Positions 22,404 through 33,062 of a stretch of DNA of 64,000 bases are shown piece after piece (the stretch's first letter is position 1; every line of letters begins with the position of its first letter). The DNA is taken from assembly GCF_032854445.1 (NCBI RefSeq), contig NC_088302.1:45420521-45484520 (forward strand), given 5' to 3'. The notes under the pieces are model-generated. The model was not told the DNA's origin. It worked only from the letters and a program-made list of their open reading frames with translations, and did no database searches. The position numbers and the translations under genes were made by a program. Source of the DNA: Liolophura sinensis (taxonomy: Eukaryota > Mollusca > Polyplacophora > Chitonida > Chitonidae).

Positions 22404-23183
22404 AGACATGATAGTATACATTATGTAGTGACATGACAGTATACATTATGTAGTGACATGACAGTATACATTATGTAGTGACATGACAGTATACATTATG
22501 TAGAGACATGACAGTATACATTATGTAGTGACATGACAGTATACATTATGTAGAGACATGACAGTATACATTATGTAGTGACATGACAGTATACATTATG
22601 TAGTGACATGACAGTATACATTATGTAGTGACATGACAGTATACATTATGTAGTGACATGACAGTATACATTATGTAGTGACATGACAGTATACATTATG
22701 TAGTGACATGACAGTATACATTATATAGTGACATGACAGTATACATTATGTAGTGACATGACAGTATACATTATGTAGTGACATGACAGTATACATTATG
22801 TAGTGACATCACAGTAGACATTATGTAGTGACATGACAGTATACATTATGTAGTGACATCACAGTACGCAGGAAGATCAGAGTGTTTAAGAAGTGTAGTG
22901 ACATGACAGTATACATTATGTAGTGACATGACAGTATACATTATGTAGTGACATGACAGTATACATTATGTAGAGACATGACAGTATACATTATGTAGTG
23001 ACATCACAGTATACATTATGTAGAGACATGACAGTATACATTATGTAGTGACATCACAGTATACAGTGACATGACAGTATACATTATGTAGTGACATCAC
23101 AGTATACATTATGTAGTGACATGACAGTATACATTATGTAGTGACATCACAGTACGCAGGAAGATCAGAGTGTTTAAGAATGT
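22404..23183. repeat. 25-bp tandem satellite with a higher-order block
   Basis: The unit is TAGTGACATGACAGTATACA plus TTATG (25 bp), present about 29 times with few substitutions (GTGACATCAC and TAGAGACATG variants). Two blocks both end in ACGCAGGAAGATCAGAGTGT followed by TTAAGAA, at about 22865 and 23153, which shows a higher-order duplication. Confidence 0.95.
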
Positions 23184-25325
23184 CACAGTATATAGGAACA
23201 CCACAGCATGCAGTGAGATGTCAATAAGCAACAACATTGACTTCACTGGTTAATAACATCATTGCAGTGTATTCGACTTTACTGGTACTCCTGTACCCTA
23301 TAACAAATGACCAATTATCAGTCAAACATCCATAGCCACTTGAGTAATTAATGCATACACTTACATCCACTCTCGTAATTGTCTAAGAATTGCTGTCTCT
23401 TGCTTATCTTGGCCAAAAGGGTACAGAGTAGATCTGCCCACGATAAAGGCCATGGAATTGCACCACTATTGGACTATTCCTGTCCACTCTCAGTTTGTTC
23501 TCAAGAAATTTATAAACTGGAAACATAGAAACAGTTTAAAATTGATAAATTCTGAATTCCATAGAAAACATTGGGTTTCAGTCTATAAGTCTACAGATGC
23601 TACACTTAAAAAGAATTTTAAAAAATGAACTGTTATCAGAAAATGAAAAACTTGAAAACACAATGAACAAAATATCCCAAGACTTTAATAAAGTATTGTA
23701 GAAAAAACATTTTACATCTAAACTGATACAGATGGTGTTAACACACAAACTGTGTGCAAGGAGTACAGACTAGTACATGGATGTAAATTCCATTTCAAAC
23801 AAAGATTACATTTATTCTGTTTAAACACACAAAAACATTTGTAATGGTACTTGTAAAAGTTAATTAAAATTAATACTGACTTTAACATGTATATTAGTAT
23901 CAAAATGGACATGCATGTAATACTGCTTCAAATTTAACACTCTAACATTGTATCTCGTGGTTCTGAAGACTAACCAAACGGTCAGGTAACTATTATTTCA
24001 CCCATATGATCGCTATAGTATAAGGTTATGATTTTAGCTGGTGTATGTTATGATGTACATATATAATATTTGAACATACCTCGTTAAGGCACAGCCAGGT
24101 TATTTGCCTTTCTCACAACAAACGGATGATTAACAGTTTTAATTCAAAGTACTGAGAGTCTGTTTCAGGAGGTTACATATCATGCATATATCAAAATGCA
24201 CACATAATTATTGTGGTACAAAACTTTGCAAAGTATTCAAACATTACAGTACAAAAAAAGACATAGTGAACATATTGGTAAACAGCTCATGTTTCATTTA
24301 TAGTTGAACAAGCGCATCAGGAAAAAACATGCAAACCTCATTAAATACACTAGTAAGTTAATGGCAACTCCAGGCAAAGGGTATATTCTATCAATCAAAA
24401 CACTTTGACATGTATAAAGACATGTATAATTCAAAATCGCAAGTATAAAAACAGAGTATATTAGCAGTAATACTGGCTTACATGTAATATCGTAATGAGG
24501 GTAATACTTCTGTAATGTTAAGTTTCAACAGTATAAGGTATCTTGGCCGGTAAGGTGGTGTGCATGTTCAAAGTCCAGTTAGTCCTGGTTTATCTGCCTA
24601 GGTTCCTCCACCCATCAACTGGACAGTGACCCATTATTTACATGTACTACATTGTTAGATAGACATGTATTCAGGAATAAAGAGCAGCAGTTGACAACTG
24701 CCAATCTGCATGTCAGGCAAACTTAAGAAAAGTAGATGTTACAATGTACTGCATATGCACATATGGCCAGGAAACAAGGTTAGACGCTAGATACAATTTC
24801 ACACTGAAAGCTAGGAGATTCTGGTGACAGCAGAACACTACTATACTTGTCAATAACCACTGATGATTTACCAATATCCACATGTGAAAAATACATTCGC
24901 CAACAGATAATTTATTTACTGATACAAAAATTATCTCACTTACTAATATCAAAAATTCACTTTCAATAATTAGTTTAAAGAAAAACAACAGTTGTTTTAA
25001 CACGTTCAACAGATTGCATATTAGGATTCAGATAATGTGCTCAAACTCCAGGTGTTAAAAAGTTTGGGGAACAGGCAATGAGTGTGTTGTCAATGGATCA
25101 GTAATACCAGGGGATTATAAAATCAGTTTGGCCTATGTGTTCCTAATAGGATACAGTCAACTTAAGCTTTCATTGGTAAGACTCGAAAATTCTCCTTTTC
25201 CTCTAAATGATAAAGAAATAACAAGTGGTGAAAATCTGCTTTCTCTGAAGTCATGAAAGTATGCTTTCAATGAACTTTGTAATGACTTCACAGAAAGCTC
25301 CCAGCATGTGAGTTGAAAGCTTGTT
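23184..25325. other. Convergent intergenic DNA between two satellites
   Basis: AT-rich sequence between the two arrays. No exon of a recognisable family was found on either strand; a 98-codon minus-strand frame at 24713-25009 lacks any family signature. Confidence 0.45.
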
Positions 25326-26877
25326 AGACTGTAATCTATTCTTGATAATCTCCTCTGACTGTAACCTACCATAGATTGTCTCTGCTGACTGTAATCTACT
25401 GTAGATTGTCTCCTCTGACTGTAACCTACTGTAGATTGTCTCTGCAGACTGTAATCTACTGTAGATGGTCTCCTCTGACTGTAACCTACTGTACATTGTC
25501 TCTACTGACTGTAACCTACTGGAGATTGTCTCTGTTGACTGTAATCTACTGTAGATTGTCTCTTCTGACTAATCTACTGTAGATTGTCTCCTCTGACTGT
25601 AACCTACTGTAGATTGTCTCTTCTGACTAATCTACTGTAGATTATCTCCTCGGCCTGTAATCTACTGTAGATTGTCTCCTATGACTGTATTCTACTGTAG
25701 ATTGTCTCTTCTGACTAATCTACTGTAGATTGTCTCCTATGACTGTATTCTACTGTAGATTGTCTCTTCTGACTAATCTACTGTAGATTGTCTCCTATGA
25801 CTGTAACCTACTGTAGATTGTCTCCTCTGACTGTAACCTACTGTAGATTGTCTCTTCTGACTAATCTACTGTAGATTGTCTCCTCTGACTGTATCTACTG
25901 TAGATTGTCTCCTATGACTGTATTCTACTGTAGATTTTCTCTTCTGACTAATCTACTGTAGATTGTCTCCTCTTACTGTAATCTACTGTAGATTATCTCC
26001 TCAGCCTGTAATCTACTGTAGATTGTCTCCTATGACTGTATTCTACTGTAGATTGTCTCTTCTGACTAATCTACTGTAGATTGTCTCCTCTGACTGTAAT
26101 CTACTGTAGACTTTCTCCTCGGCCTGTAATCTACTGTAGATTGTCTCCTCTGACTGTAACCTACTGTAGATTGTCTCTTCTGACCAATCTACTGTAGATT
26201 GTCTCCTCTGACTGTAACCTACTGTAGATTGTCTCTTCTGACTAATCTACTGTAGATTGTCTCCTCTGACTGTAATCTACTGTAGATTGTCTCCTCTGAC
26301 TGTATTCTACTGTAGATTGTCTCTTCTGACTAATCTACTGTAGATTGTCTCCTCTGATTGTAATCTACTGTAAATTGTCTCCTCTGAATGTAACCTACTG
26401 TAGATTGTCTCTTCTGACTAATCTACTGTAGATTGTCTCCTCTGATTGTAATCTACTGTAGATTATCTCTTCTGACTAATCTACTGTAGATTGTCTCCTC
26501 TGACTGTAACCTACTGTAGATTGTCTCTTCAGACTAATCTACTGTAGATTGTCTCCTCTGATTGTAATCTACTGTAGATTATCTCCTCGGGATGTAATCT
26601 ACTGTAGATTGTCTCCTCTGACTGTATTCTACTGTAGGTTGTCCCTTCTGACTAATCTACTGTAGATTGCCTCCTCTGACTGTAATCTACTGTAAATTGT
26701 CTCCTCTGACTGTAACCTACTGTAGATTGTCTCTTCTGACTAATCTACTGTAGATTGTCTCCTCTGACTATAATCTACTGTAGATTGTCTCCTCTGACTG
26801 TAACCTACTGTAGATTGTCTTCTCCGGCTGTAATTTTACTGCAGATATGTCTCTAACCTTATTGTAGATTATCTATT
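25326..26877. repeat. 27-30-bp tandem satellite carrying a palindrome
   Basis: About 50 units of two interleaved types: a 30-bp form (CTGACTGTAATCTACTGTAG plus ATTGTCTCCT) and a 27-bp form lacking GTA in the spacer (CTGACTAATCTACTGTAGAT). Nearly every unit contains ATCTACTGTAGAT, a perfect palindrome around one central base. The array lies about 340 bp past the TEX45-like stop codon and may be transcribed as 3' UTR. Confidence 0.95.
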
Positions 26878-26922
26878 ATCCCCTACAAGTTGCTCCACAC
26901 CCCCTGTGGCATAGGCCAATAA

Positions 26923-27082
26923 CATCTCCTGATAGGAGGCTACAATAGGTTGGGCTGTTACATGTTTGATTCTCCCACGACCATCTGCAGGGTATTGCCA
27001 GACCTTCCCAGGTATGGCCGGAGAGGAAGCATCTCCTTATAGGAGGCTACAATAGGCTGTGCTGTTACATGTTTGATTCTCC
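26923..27082. repeat. 53-bp direct repeats flanking a SINE fragment
   Basis: Copies 26923-26975 and 27030-27082 are the same length and about 93 percent identical (CATCTCCTGATAGGAGGCTA versus CATCTCCTTATAGGAGGCTA). The 54 bases between them are a minus-strand piece of SINE family 1 (CACGACCATCTGCAGGGTAT ... CCGGAGAGGA). Confidence 0.8.
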
Positions 27083-27213
27083 ATCCCCCAACACAAGACA
27101 TCAAATCCTGAATTTTGCCCATTTTCCTTTCTGCAGTGTCCTCTCTCACTGTTGATTATAGCGTATGTTGTCCCACTTCCCCTATAACTGTAAATCTTCA
27201 TATTCAGCTGTGT

Positions 27214-30200
27214 TTAGTCTAGATTGTCCCCATACTTGGGTTCCTGTGTGGTCAGTGTCCCCAGGGGTACTGAGCTGACCTGAAGCTTGTGGGGGTCAAT
27301 GGGCTCTCTCGCTGTTGTCTTGGAAACAAATGTATCCTTGTGAGTTGTGAGAAAATCCTGCTCATTCAGAGGGGGATGAATATGATGATCAGACAACTGA
27401 AACAAAGAAGATCAAATGATTGTGTGAATGTTCAAATGTACTGTGTTCAGAATTAATTCTTTCACTAAAGATTTGATATTACATATATATAAACGTACAA
27501 TTTAAGTGACTTTATTTAGAGAAGCCGGGAACCGAGCAATTCTATTTTCAAGCAGATACCATTACACATTCAGACACCAGAGCGAGCATTACTGACTAAA
27601 AGGAAACAATAAATAGGGACTAAGCATCAGTAAATGACAATTAAAAACTACAGTATATCCAAATATGCTTTTTTGGCCCAGATTTATTTTGACAGTAAAA
27701 TCCAGTTCTATGGCTGGCTTCAGGAACCATGTTGATAATGTTGGATGTCAGGGATGTGAAACCAAGTTTTTTTTACATTTATTTTCACCACTGGATTAAA
27801 TTCTCATGACGTTCCCTCCTGCCCTGCTCCCAAACCAGATAAATGGGGTATTTTAATAAAACAAAGTTACTAGTCACACCTAAAGTTGTCAAAAAAGCCT
27901 ACTGCAAAATTAAAAGATTTGACTACGTTTTATTTTATTTTTATTTGAAAAAAGAATCTAACAAAAATCTAAGAAATAAATAAGTAAAGATAGTTTAGGA
28001 TATGCCATCTAGATTACATTATACCATCTAGTCTTCTGTAATAGGGTGATGAATCCACTTACACTCTTGATCATCTGTGGATTGGGCCTGAGACGCCCCT
28101 GCTTAGGGTTCTGGAAATCACAGCTAGTGGTTGTCTCATTCACTTTACCTGAAGAGATACCATAAAGGCATTTAAATGAATTTGTGCCAAAAGTGAGTGC
28201 TTAAGGCTTAACGTCGTACTTAGCAATTTTTCAGTCATATGACGACGAAGTGCATGTACGTGTAATGTGCCTCCTTGTTGCAGGACAGATTTCCACCCCT
28301 CTTGTATCTAGTGCTGCTTCACTGAGATGCCTTACTGAAGGCAAGTAAGCTGCCCCACTCAAGCCAGGGGATAGTGCAACCAGTCATTGCACTATCCCTT
28401 TAATGCTGAACCTTCAAGCGAGGAAGTTACTTCCTTTTCTAAGGTCTTAAATGTGACCTGTGCCATGATTGAACAAGCGAAGAAGCTACAACTTCCTCTT
28501 TTAAGGTCTTAGGTGTGACTTGATCCAGGATTGACCCTAGATCTACCGGTCCCGAAGAGGACACTCTACCAACTGAGCCATTGGGGCCAGCCGTGATGTT
28601 TACACCAAATGTTTACAGTACAGGATTTGATGGCTAAACACTGGGAGATGCATGAAATTGTGGTATTTGTCTGCTACTTAATGGGCATGACCATGATTTC
28701 ACACGATCACTGTGTTTCCTGGCATGCTTGTCCATACGAATGAATCTGTGGTAATTGTCAGAAAAACAAATTTGGTATCCATAGAGTTTGAAAATCAGGC
28801 TGAAAAACTCTGTGAAACTTTTCTCCAACACAGCAATAGCAAAGTGTATTACTGCATTTGAATTTGTACAAAAAATAATGACACCAGGATTTTCTGTGTG
28901 TACATGAGACAATCATTAAGTACAAGGTGATAATGCAGCATACTGTTGGAAGATGTAGTTCGCGGCTGCCATATTTCAAAGTATCTTAATATAAAAATGT
29001 ATCATGGCTTACACAACTTGATTTATTTAATTATTTGATTAGCGTTTTACACCATATGCGAGAATATTTCACTTATTCAACGGCAGCCAGTATTATGATG
29101 GAAGGAAACCAGACAAAGCCCAGAGAGGAAGCCAGCCTGAGCTGGTCTTGAACTCATGGTGACTGCATTGGCGAGAGGCTTAGTTTTAGACATTTTAGTT
29201 TTGACACTTTTTTAAAATCTTCATTATTACTGTAAGTGATGTTCAGGGTCACTGCAGAGCCACTGGCTTGTAAAGATGGTGCAGTTCATGACTGAAAGTT
29301 TACAGCAGAGATCTGTACAACTCACCTGTTGGGTAACCACTCAGTACAACACTGTGTTTACCACTTCCCATGGGCACACGCCAAGTGTTGCTGGCCTTAG
29401 GGACGTATGTTTGACCCATGGAGGTGTCGTAATAGCTGGCCCCCAGGCGTGGCTCGCCAAATATTAGCTTACTCTTGGTGATGAAATCAGATCCTGACAA
29501 AATTGGGTTGATGTGGTTCAGGGCCGGCTGAAACAAACAGTGAATATGCATGGGTTTTTAAGATATATCTCCACAACATTATTACAACAAGGCTAGAATG
29601 CCTAATTAAGATGACTGTTAATCCACAATGTACCAAAAATTCAAGCTTCCCTCGGACTCTGCCTGGTTTCCTCACACCATAATGAGAACAGCATAAAACA
29701 CCAATCACATAGATACATAAACAAAAAATCAAGCTAGGTGCCGGATTGGCTTTTCACGCATTATCACAGAAGGTCGGTAATGTTGGAGCATAGGCTGCAA
29801 ACGAGAATTTACATGCGACATGGTGTCTGTCCTGAGTAAAACCAATAGTGCTCCTTAATGAAAAATCCCAGGTTATATACCCAGAAAGGGCACTGTGGAT
29901 CAATGGTTTGACAGACAATCATTATGGACACAGTGCTTTCAGTTACCTGCAGAAATTAATACTGCAGAAATATTCTTAATAGTTTTAATTCACCAACAAC
30001 ATTTTATTTTCTGATGCTTTCGAATGGTTTGCAGCACAGATAAATGATTTACATTACAGATTAAACTCCCAGTTTCCTCCCACCATAAGACTGTAGTACA
30101 AGTGATATATTCTTGATAATACGTTATACACCAACCAAATAAATAAATAAACATTAAACTCAATTTCTACATTCTTGTAAGATTGAGGAGCTGGTTTCCA

Positions 30201-32281
30201 AGAAGCAACTTTCATAGCCTGGGCTTTGTAGGGTTAAACCATCAATTTTATAATATGTACGGTCCACACGAACTTACATTTCCAAAGTGGAAGTTATTGG
30301 TGGTGTCCGTTAGTCTTGCTCGGGATCGTTCAGGGTCAAGGTCACCAGCAGGAAAGTCGCTGTGATTTCGTCTGAATGCTGGGCGGAATCTTTCAACTAG
30401 AATTTATGTAAAGTTAAAGTACTGTACAGAAAAAATGATTGTGAACTTTCGACTTGAATATGAAAATGTGATTTGGTCGGGAGTAGCAAATGGCATAGAC
30501 AAAGTCAGCCTGGATGAAAAGAGGGCATCATGTTCTAAAACAAACTACTGTAAACATAAGTAAAACATTCTTGAGTATGGCGTAAAACACCAATCAAACA
30601 AATAAATAAAAATAAGTTTTGTGAAACAAGAAACTATATATTTGGGCGGATATATACCAAAAAGATACTTCAAGTTGACTGACCTGGACACTGTTTCTGA
30701 GGAAAAGCAGTTTTCGCAACAGTTTGGAAGTCATCACAGGAATCGTGACTGGCCTTATCATGATGATTGCTCTTGCGCATCTTCCTTGTGGCTTTCTCAA
30801 GGTCAAAGTTGATGTCAGGCTTGCTATTTGGGGTGGTTTGTGGATAGGAGTCCCACATGGTTGTTGACTTGGTCACAATTTTCTCTGGATCACCTTGAGG
30901 TACACTGATTATTCTTGGCTGTAGAGCACAGGTGAAATTTAATTAGTAACTTGTAACAATAATATATTTTTTTTCTATTTTCAGATTATAGTGAGTTATT
31001 ATTTTTTTATTGAGAACATGAAAGTCACGCGTTAAACCAAAAGAAAAGACGCAAATGTCTAGGGGGATGGGGGATGGGGGAGAGGGGGATGGAACCGACC
31101 CAGGGGAGATAACCACTGCCAGGTTACCCCGAGGGGGGATAACTCATGCACATACATCAATTAATGTTTCAACACTAATCCTTAGACTGCCATATTGCCC
31201 ATATTTCCTGAAAATATGTGATGAAGCTCTATTGCAAGCAAGGGACCTTTAGCAAGCCATAAAATTTCAATCATATAAAAAGAGAAATAAACTGTTTCAC
31301 ATACCACAGGCACAGCAGGGACCCGAGGCAACCATCTACCTTGGAATGTGTCCATGCAACTTGTAGTAAAATTGACCATCCTTTTATCTCCTTTCACAGT
31401 TGACAACTCACCTGCCGCACAAACATGAGATGACCATAACAACATATGATTTTCAGGCAAATTGCAGTAATGTGTTGGCTATAGTAATGAAGTCTACAGC
31501 ACATCTGATTAAATGGTAGACTGGGATGCTTATGAGGCAGTAGTTGAACTGTTATAAATATTGAAGGTTACCTTGTTATTCCAACTGCATTCGATCACCA
31601 CTATCATAAATTTGGAAACTAAATTAAAAAAAAAACACAATTAAGCAATTCAAAATTGATTCAGATTTGTCAAAGGAGAGGTAGACACCATATTAAAAAT
31701 CTCCTACCATTATCTTTACTGCTAATTCTTGGGACCTTGACTACACGCGTGTCATGACCTCTGAACTTTTCCTTGTAGTCTGATAACTGCTGGTGTTCTT
31801 TGCTGGGGTCGCCTTGCGGGATACAATTGGGGTGCCAGCCCCCTTTGCAGGGCGGTCGTACCACAGCATATCCCTCATCTACCAGTGGCGGGAAGTGAAG
31901 ACGATTGATTGTTTTAAAGCTGTCAATTTTTTTGACATCTCTGTCCATTTTGAAGTTGGTCTGCCCGATGGTGTCATGGTCATACTGCAGATCTGGTTTG
32001 GGAAGATAGCGATATTGGAAGCTGTTTATCGTCTCTGATGTGTCGTCTTTGAAAAACTTTGTGTCCTTGTGCATGACCTGTCCCAAGACCGGAGGATCTG
32101 AGGGTAGTGTTTTCTCACTGCCCTTTGGGAAAGGGAAGTCCAGTTTGAAGATACTCTTCATGCTGTCTTTAACAATGGATAAATCATGACCCACAGTGAA
32201 GTGGGATGAGCTGATTTTTTCTATGTCTATTGTGTTGTCTATTGGTACTGGAGGAGGCTGCTTTGTCACGTCTACTGCCAT
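27214..32281 (-). CDS. TEX45: TEX45-like protein, putative axonemal/ciliary
   Basis: Seven coding exons join in phase: 32281-31708, 31411-31305, 30918-30684, 30396-30278, 29527-29326, 28148-28063 and 27396-27214 (stop). The product has 501 residues; vertebrate TEX45 is about 505. Shared signatures, recalled rather than searched, are SSHFTVGHD near the N-terminus, repeated VPQGDP-type motifs (IPQGDPSKE, ISVPQGDPEK, SSVPLGTL), NHSDFPAGDLDPER followed by TTNNFHFG, and ASYYDTSMGQ. Short repeated motifs of this kind resemble axonemal microtubule-associated proteins such as SAXO/PPP1R32. A role in cilia or sperm flagella is therefore inferred. A non-coding 5' exon must exist because an acceptor (TTTTTCAG) sits nine bases before the ATG. 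The exon 1 donor could instead be 12 bases earlier, at 31720, in the same phase. There is no signal peptide or membrane segment. Confidence 0.85.
28190..28592 (-). repeat. SINE family 2, full-length with tRNA-like head
   Basis: Read on the minus strand it starts GGCCCCAATGGCTCAGTTGG, a good tRNA A box, and has a B-box-like GGGTCAATCC about 45 bases on. The body has two similar segments (AAGACCTTAAAAGAGGAAGT and AAGACCTTAGAAAAGGAAGT). The tail block contains CGTCGTCATATGACTGAAAA. It sits in intron 5 of the TEX45-like gene. Confidence 0.8.
29020..29185 (-). repeat. SINE family 1 copy with head, internal deletion
   Basis: Reading from the plus side: AATTATTTGATTAGCGTTTT, GAATATTTCACTTATTCAAC, CAGTATTATGATGG, GAGAGGAAGCCAGC, then TGAACTCATGGTGACTGCAT, which is the end of the tRNA-like head. 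Part of the mid-body is missing. Confidence 0.75.
29645..29727 (+). repeat. SINE family 1 fragment
   Basis: CCTGGTTTCCTCACACCATA, then a short deletion, then ATAAAACACCAATCACATAG. It is a truncated tail in intron 4 of the TEX45-like gene. Confidence 0.65.
30067..30152 (+). repeat. SINE family 1 fragment
   Basis: CAGTTTCCTCCCACCATAAG, AGTGATATATTCTTGATAAT, CACCAACCAAATAAATAAAT. A diverged tail copy. Confidence 0.65.
30550..30612 (+). repeat. SINE family 1 tail fragment
   Basis: ACATTCTTGAGTATGGCGTA, AAACACCAATCAAACAAATA and an AATA tail are present; the body is lost. Confidence 0.65.
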
Positions 32282-33062
32282 CTTGACAATCTGAAAAATA
32301 TTTGAGTACATTTAGTGCAGGCATGGCGTTCAAGCCAATAGCTGTCATATATATGTCAAGTTTCATTACCTTTTATATTATTCCTCAAAGATGTTTTTTG
32401 TCTACTATATATAGCTTTAAATCAAATAAATAAATATTTATTTTACATGTTAAACTTTAGTCAGAACTTACTTTACTACATTAAAACGGAAAAATATATA
32501 CACACTTGTATATATGGTTATTTTATTATTATATGCGTTGACACTGTTATGTTACCAAAAGAAAAAGAAAAAGTTTAACTTGTGGCTGGAAACATGTAAA
32601 TTGCTACATGTATATTAAATCATCAATTACTGATCTATAAGCCTTCAAAAACATATGTTTTATTATATTCAGTATTGACAGTTTCATTACGGATTGACAA
32701 CAAATTAAATCACAACACTGAATGTACCTATTATTTGTAGGCCTACTTGGTCTACTCGTCTTTTGATTGTTCCCGTTTACAAATGCTCTTGAAAAGTATT
32801 CACAAGTACTCGTCTCCAATGAATGTCCTCAGGCGATATCTGAATGTCCCAGTCTAGCTAATAAACACACACTGTCCGCTTGAAAGGAAAATCTCAAGCA
32901 CCCGTCAATGGTAATTTCTCGACCGTGTCTTGTTCGAAATGTCAACGGTAGTCATGGGGACCAAAACGCGCCAAGGTGCGCGCCAACTTTTCCCGCAAAG
33001 TTTTCCTCCCCTTTATTTAACGCTCTTACGTTGCGGAGGAGCAAATGTTAGAACTTGCCAGC
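32282..33062. promoter_or_regulatory. Divergent promoter region, TEX45-like gene and USE1
   Basis: The two start codons are 782 bp apart on opposite strands. The non-coding 5' exon of the TEX45-like gene should lie here, but its exact donor is not clear. GC and CpG content rises at about 32930-33060, beside the USE1 start. GTTGCGGAGGAGCAAA at 33030 resembles a two-halved RFX X-box, with one mismatch per half and a four-base spacer. Confidence 0.5.

Noticed and set aside
22041-22421. Overlapping open frames of 84-106 codons on both strands
   Set aside because: They follow from the repeat period, which keeps stops out of some frames.
24540-24660. Possible SINE body (GGTTCCTCCACCCATCA)
   Set aside because: Only a short stretch resembles family 1 and the diagnostic AAGTGAAATATTC block is absent.
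25251-25582. Open frames with repeated SRLQSEETIY-like protein
   Set aside because: Pure translation of the tandem satellite, with a matching frame on the other strand.
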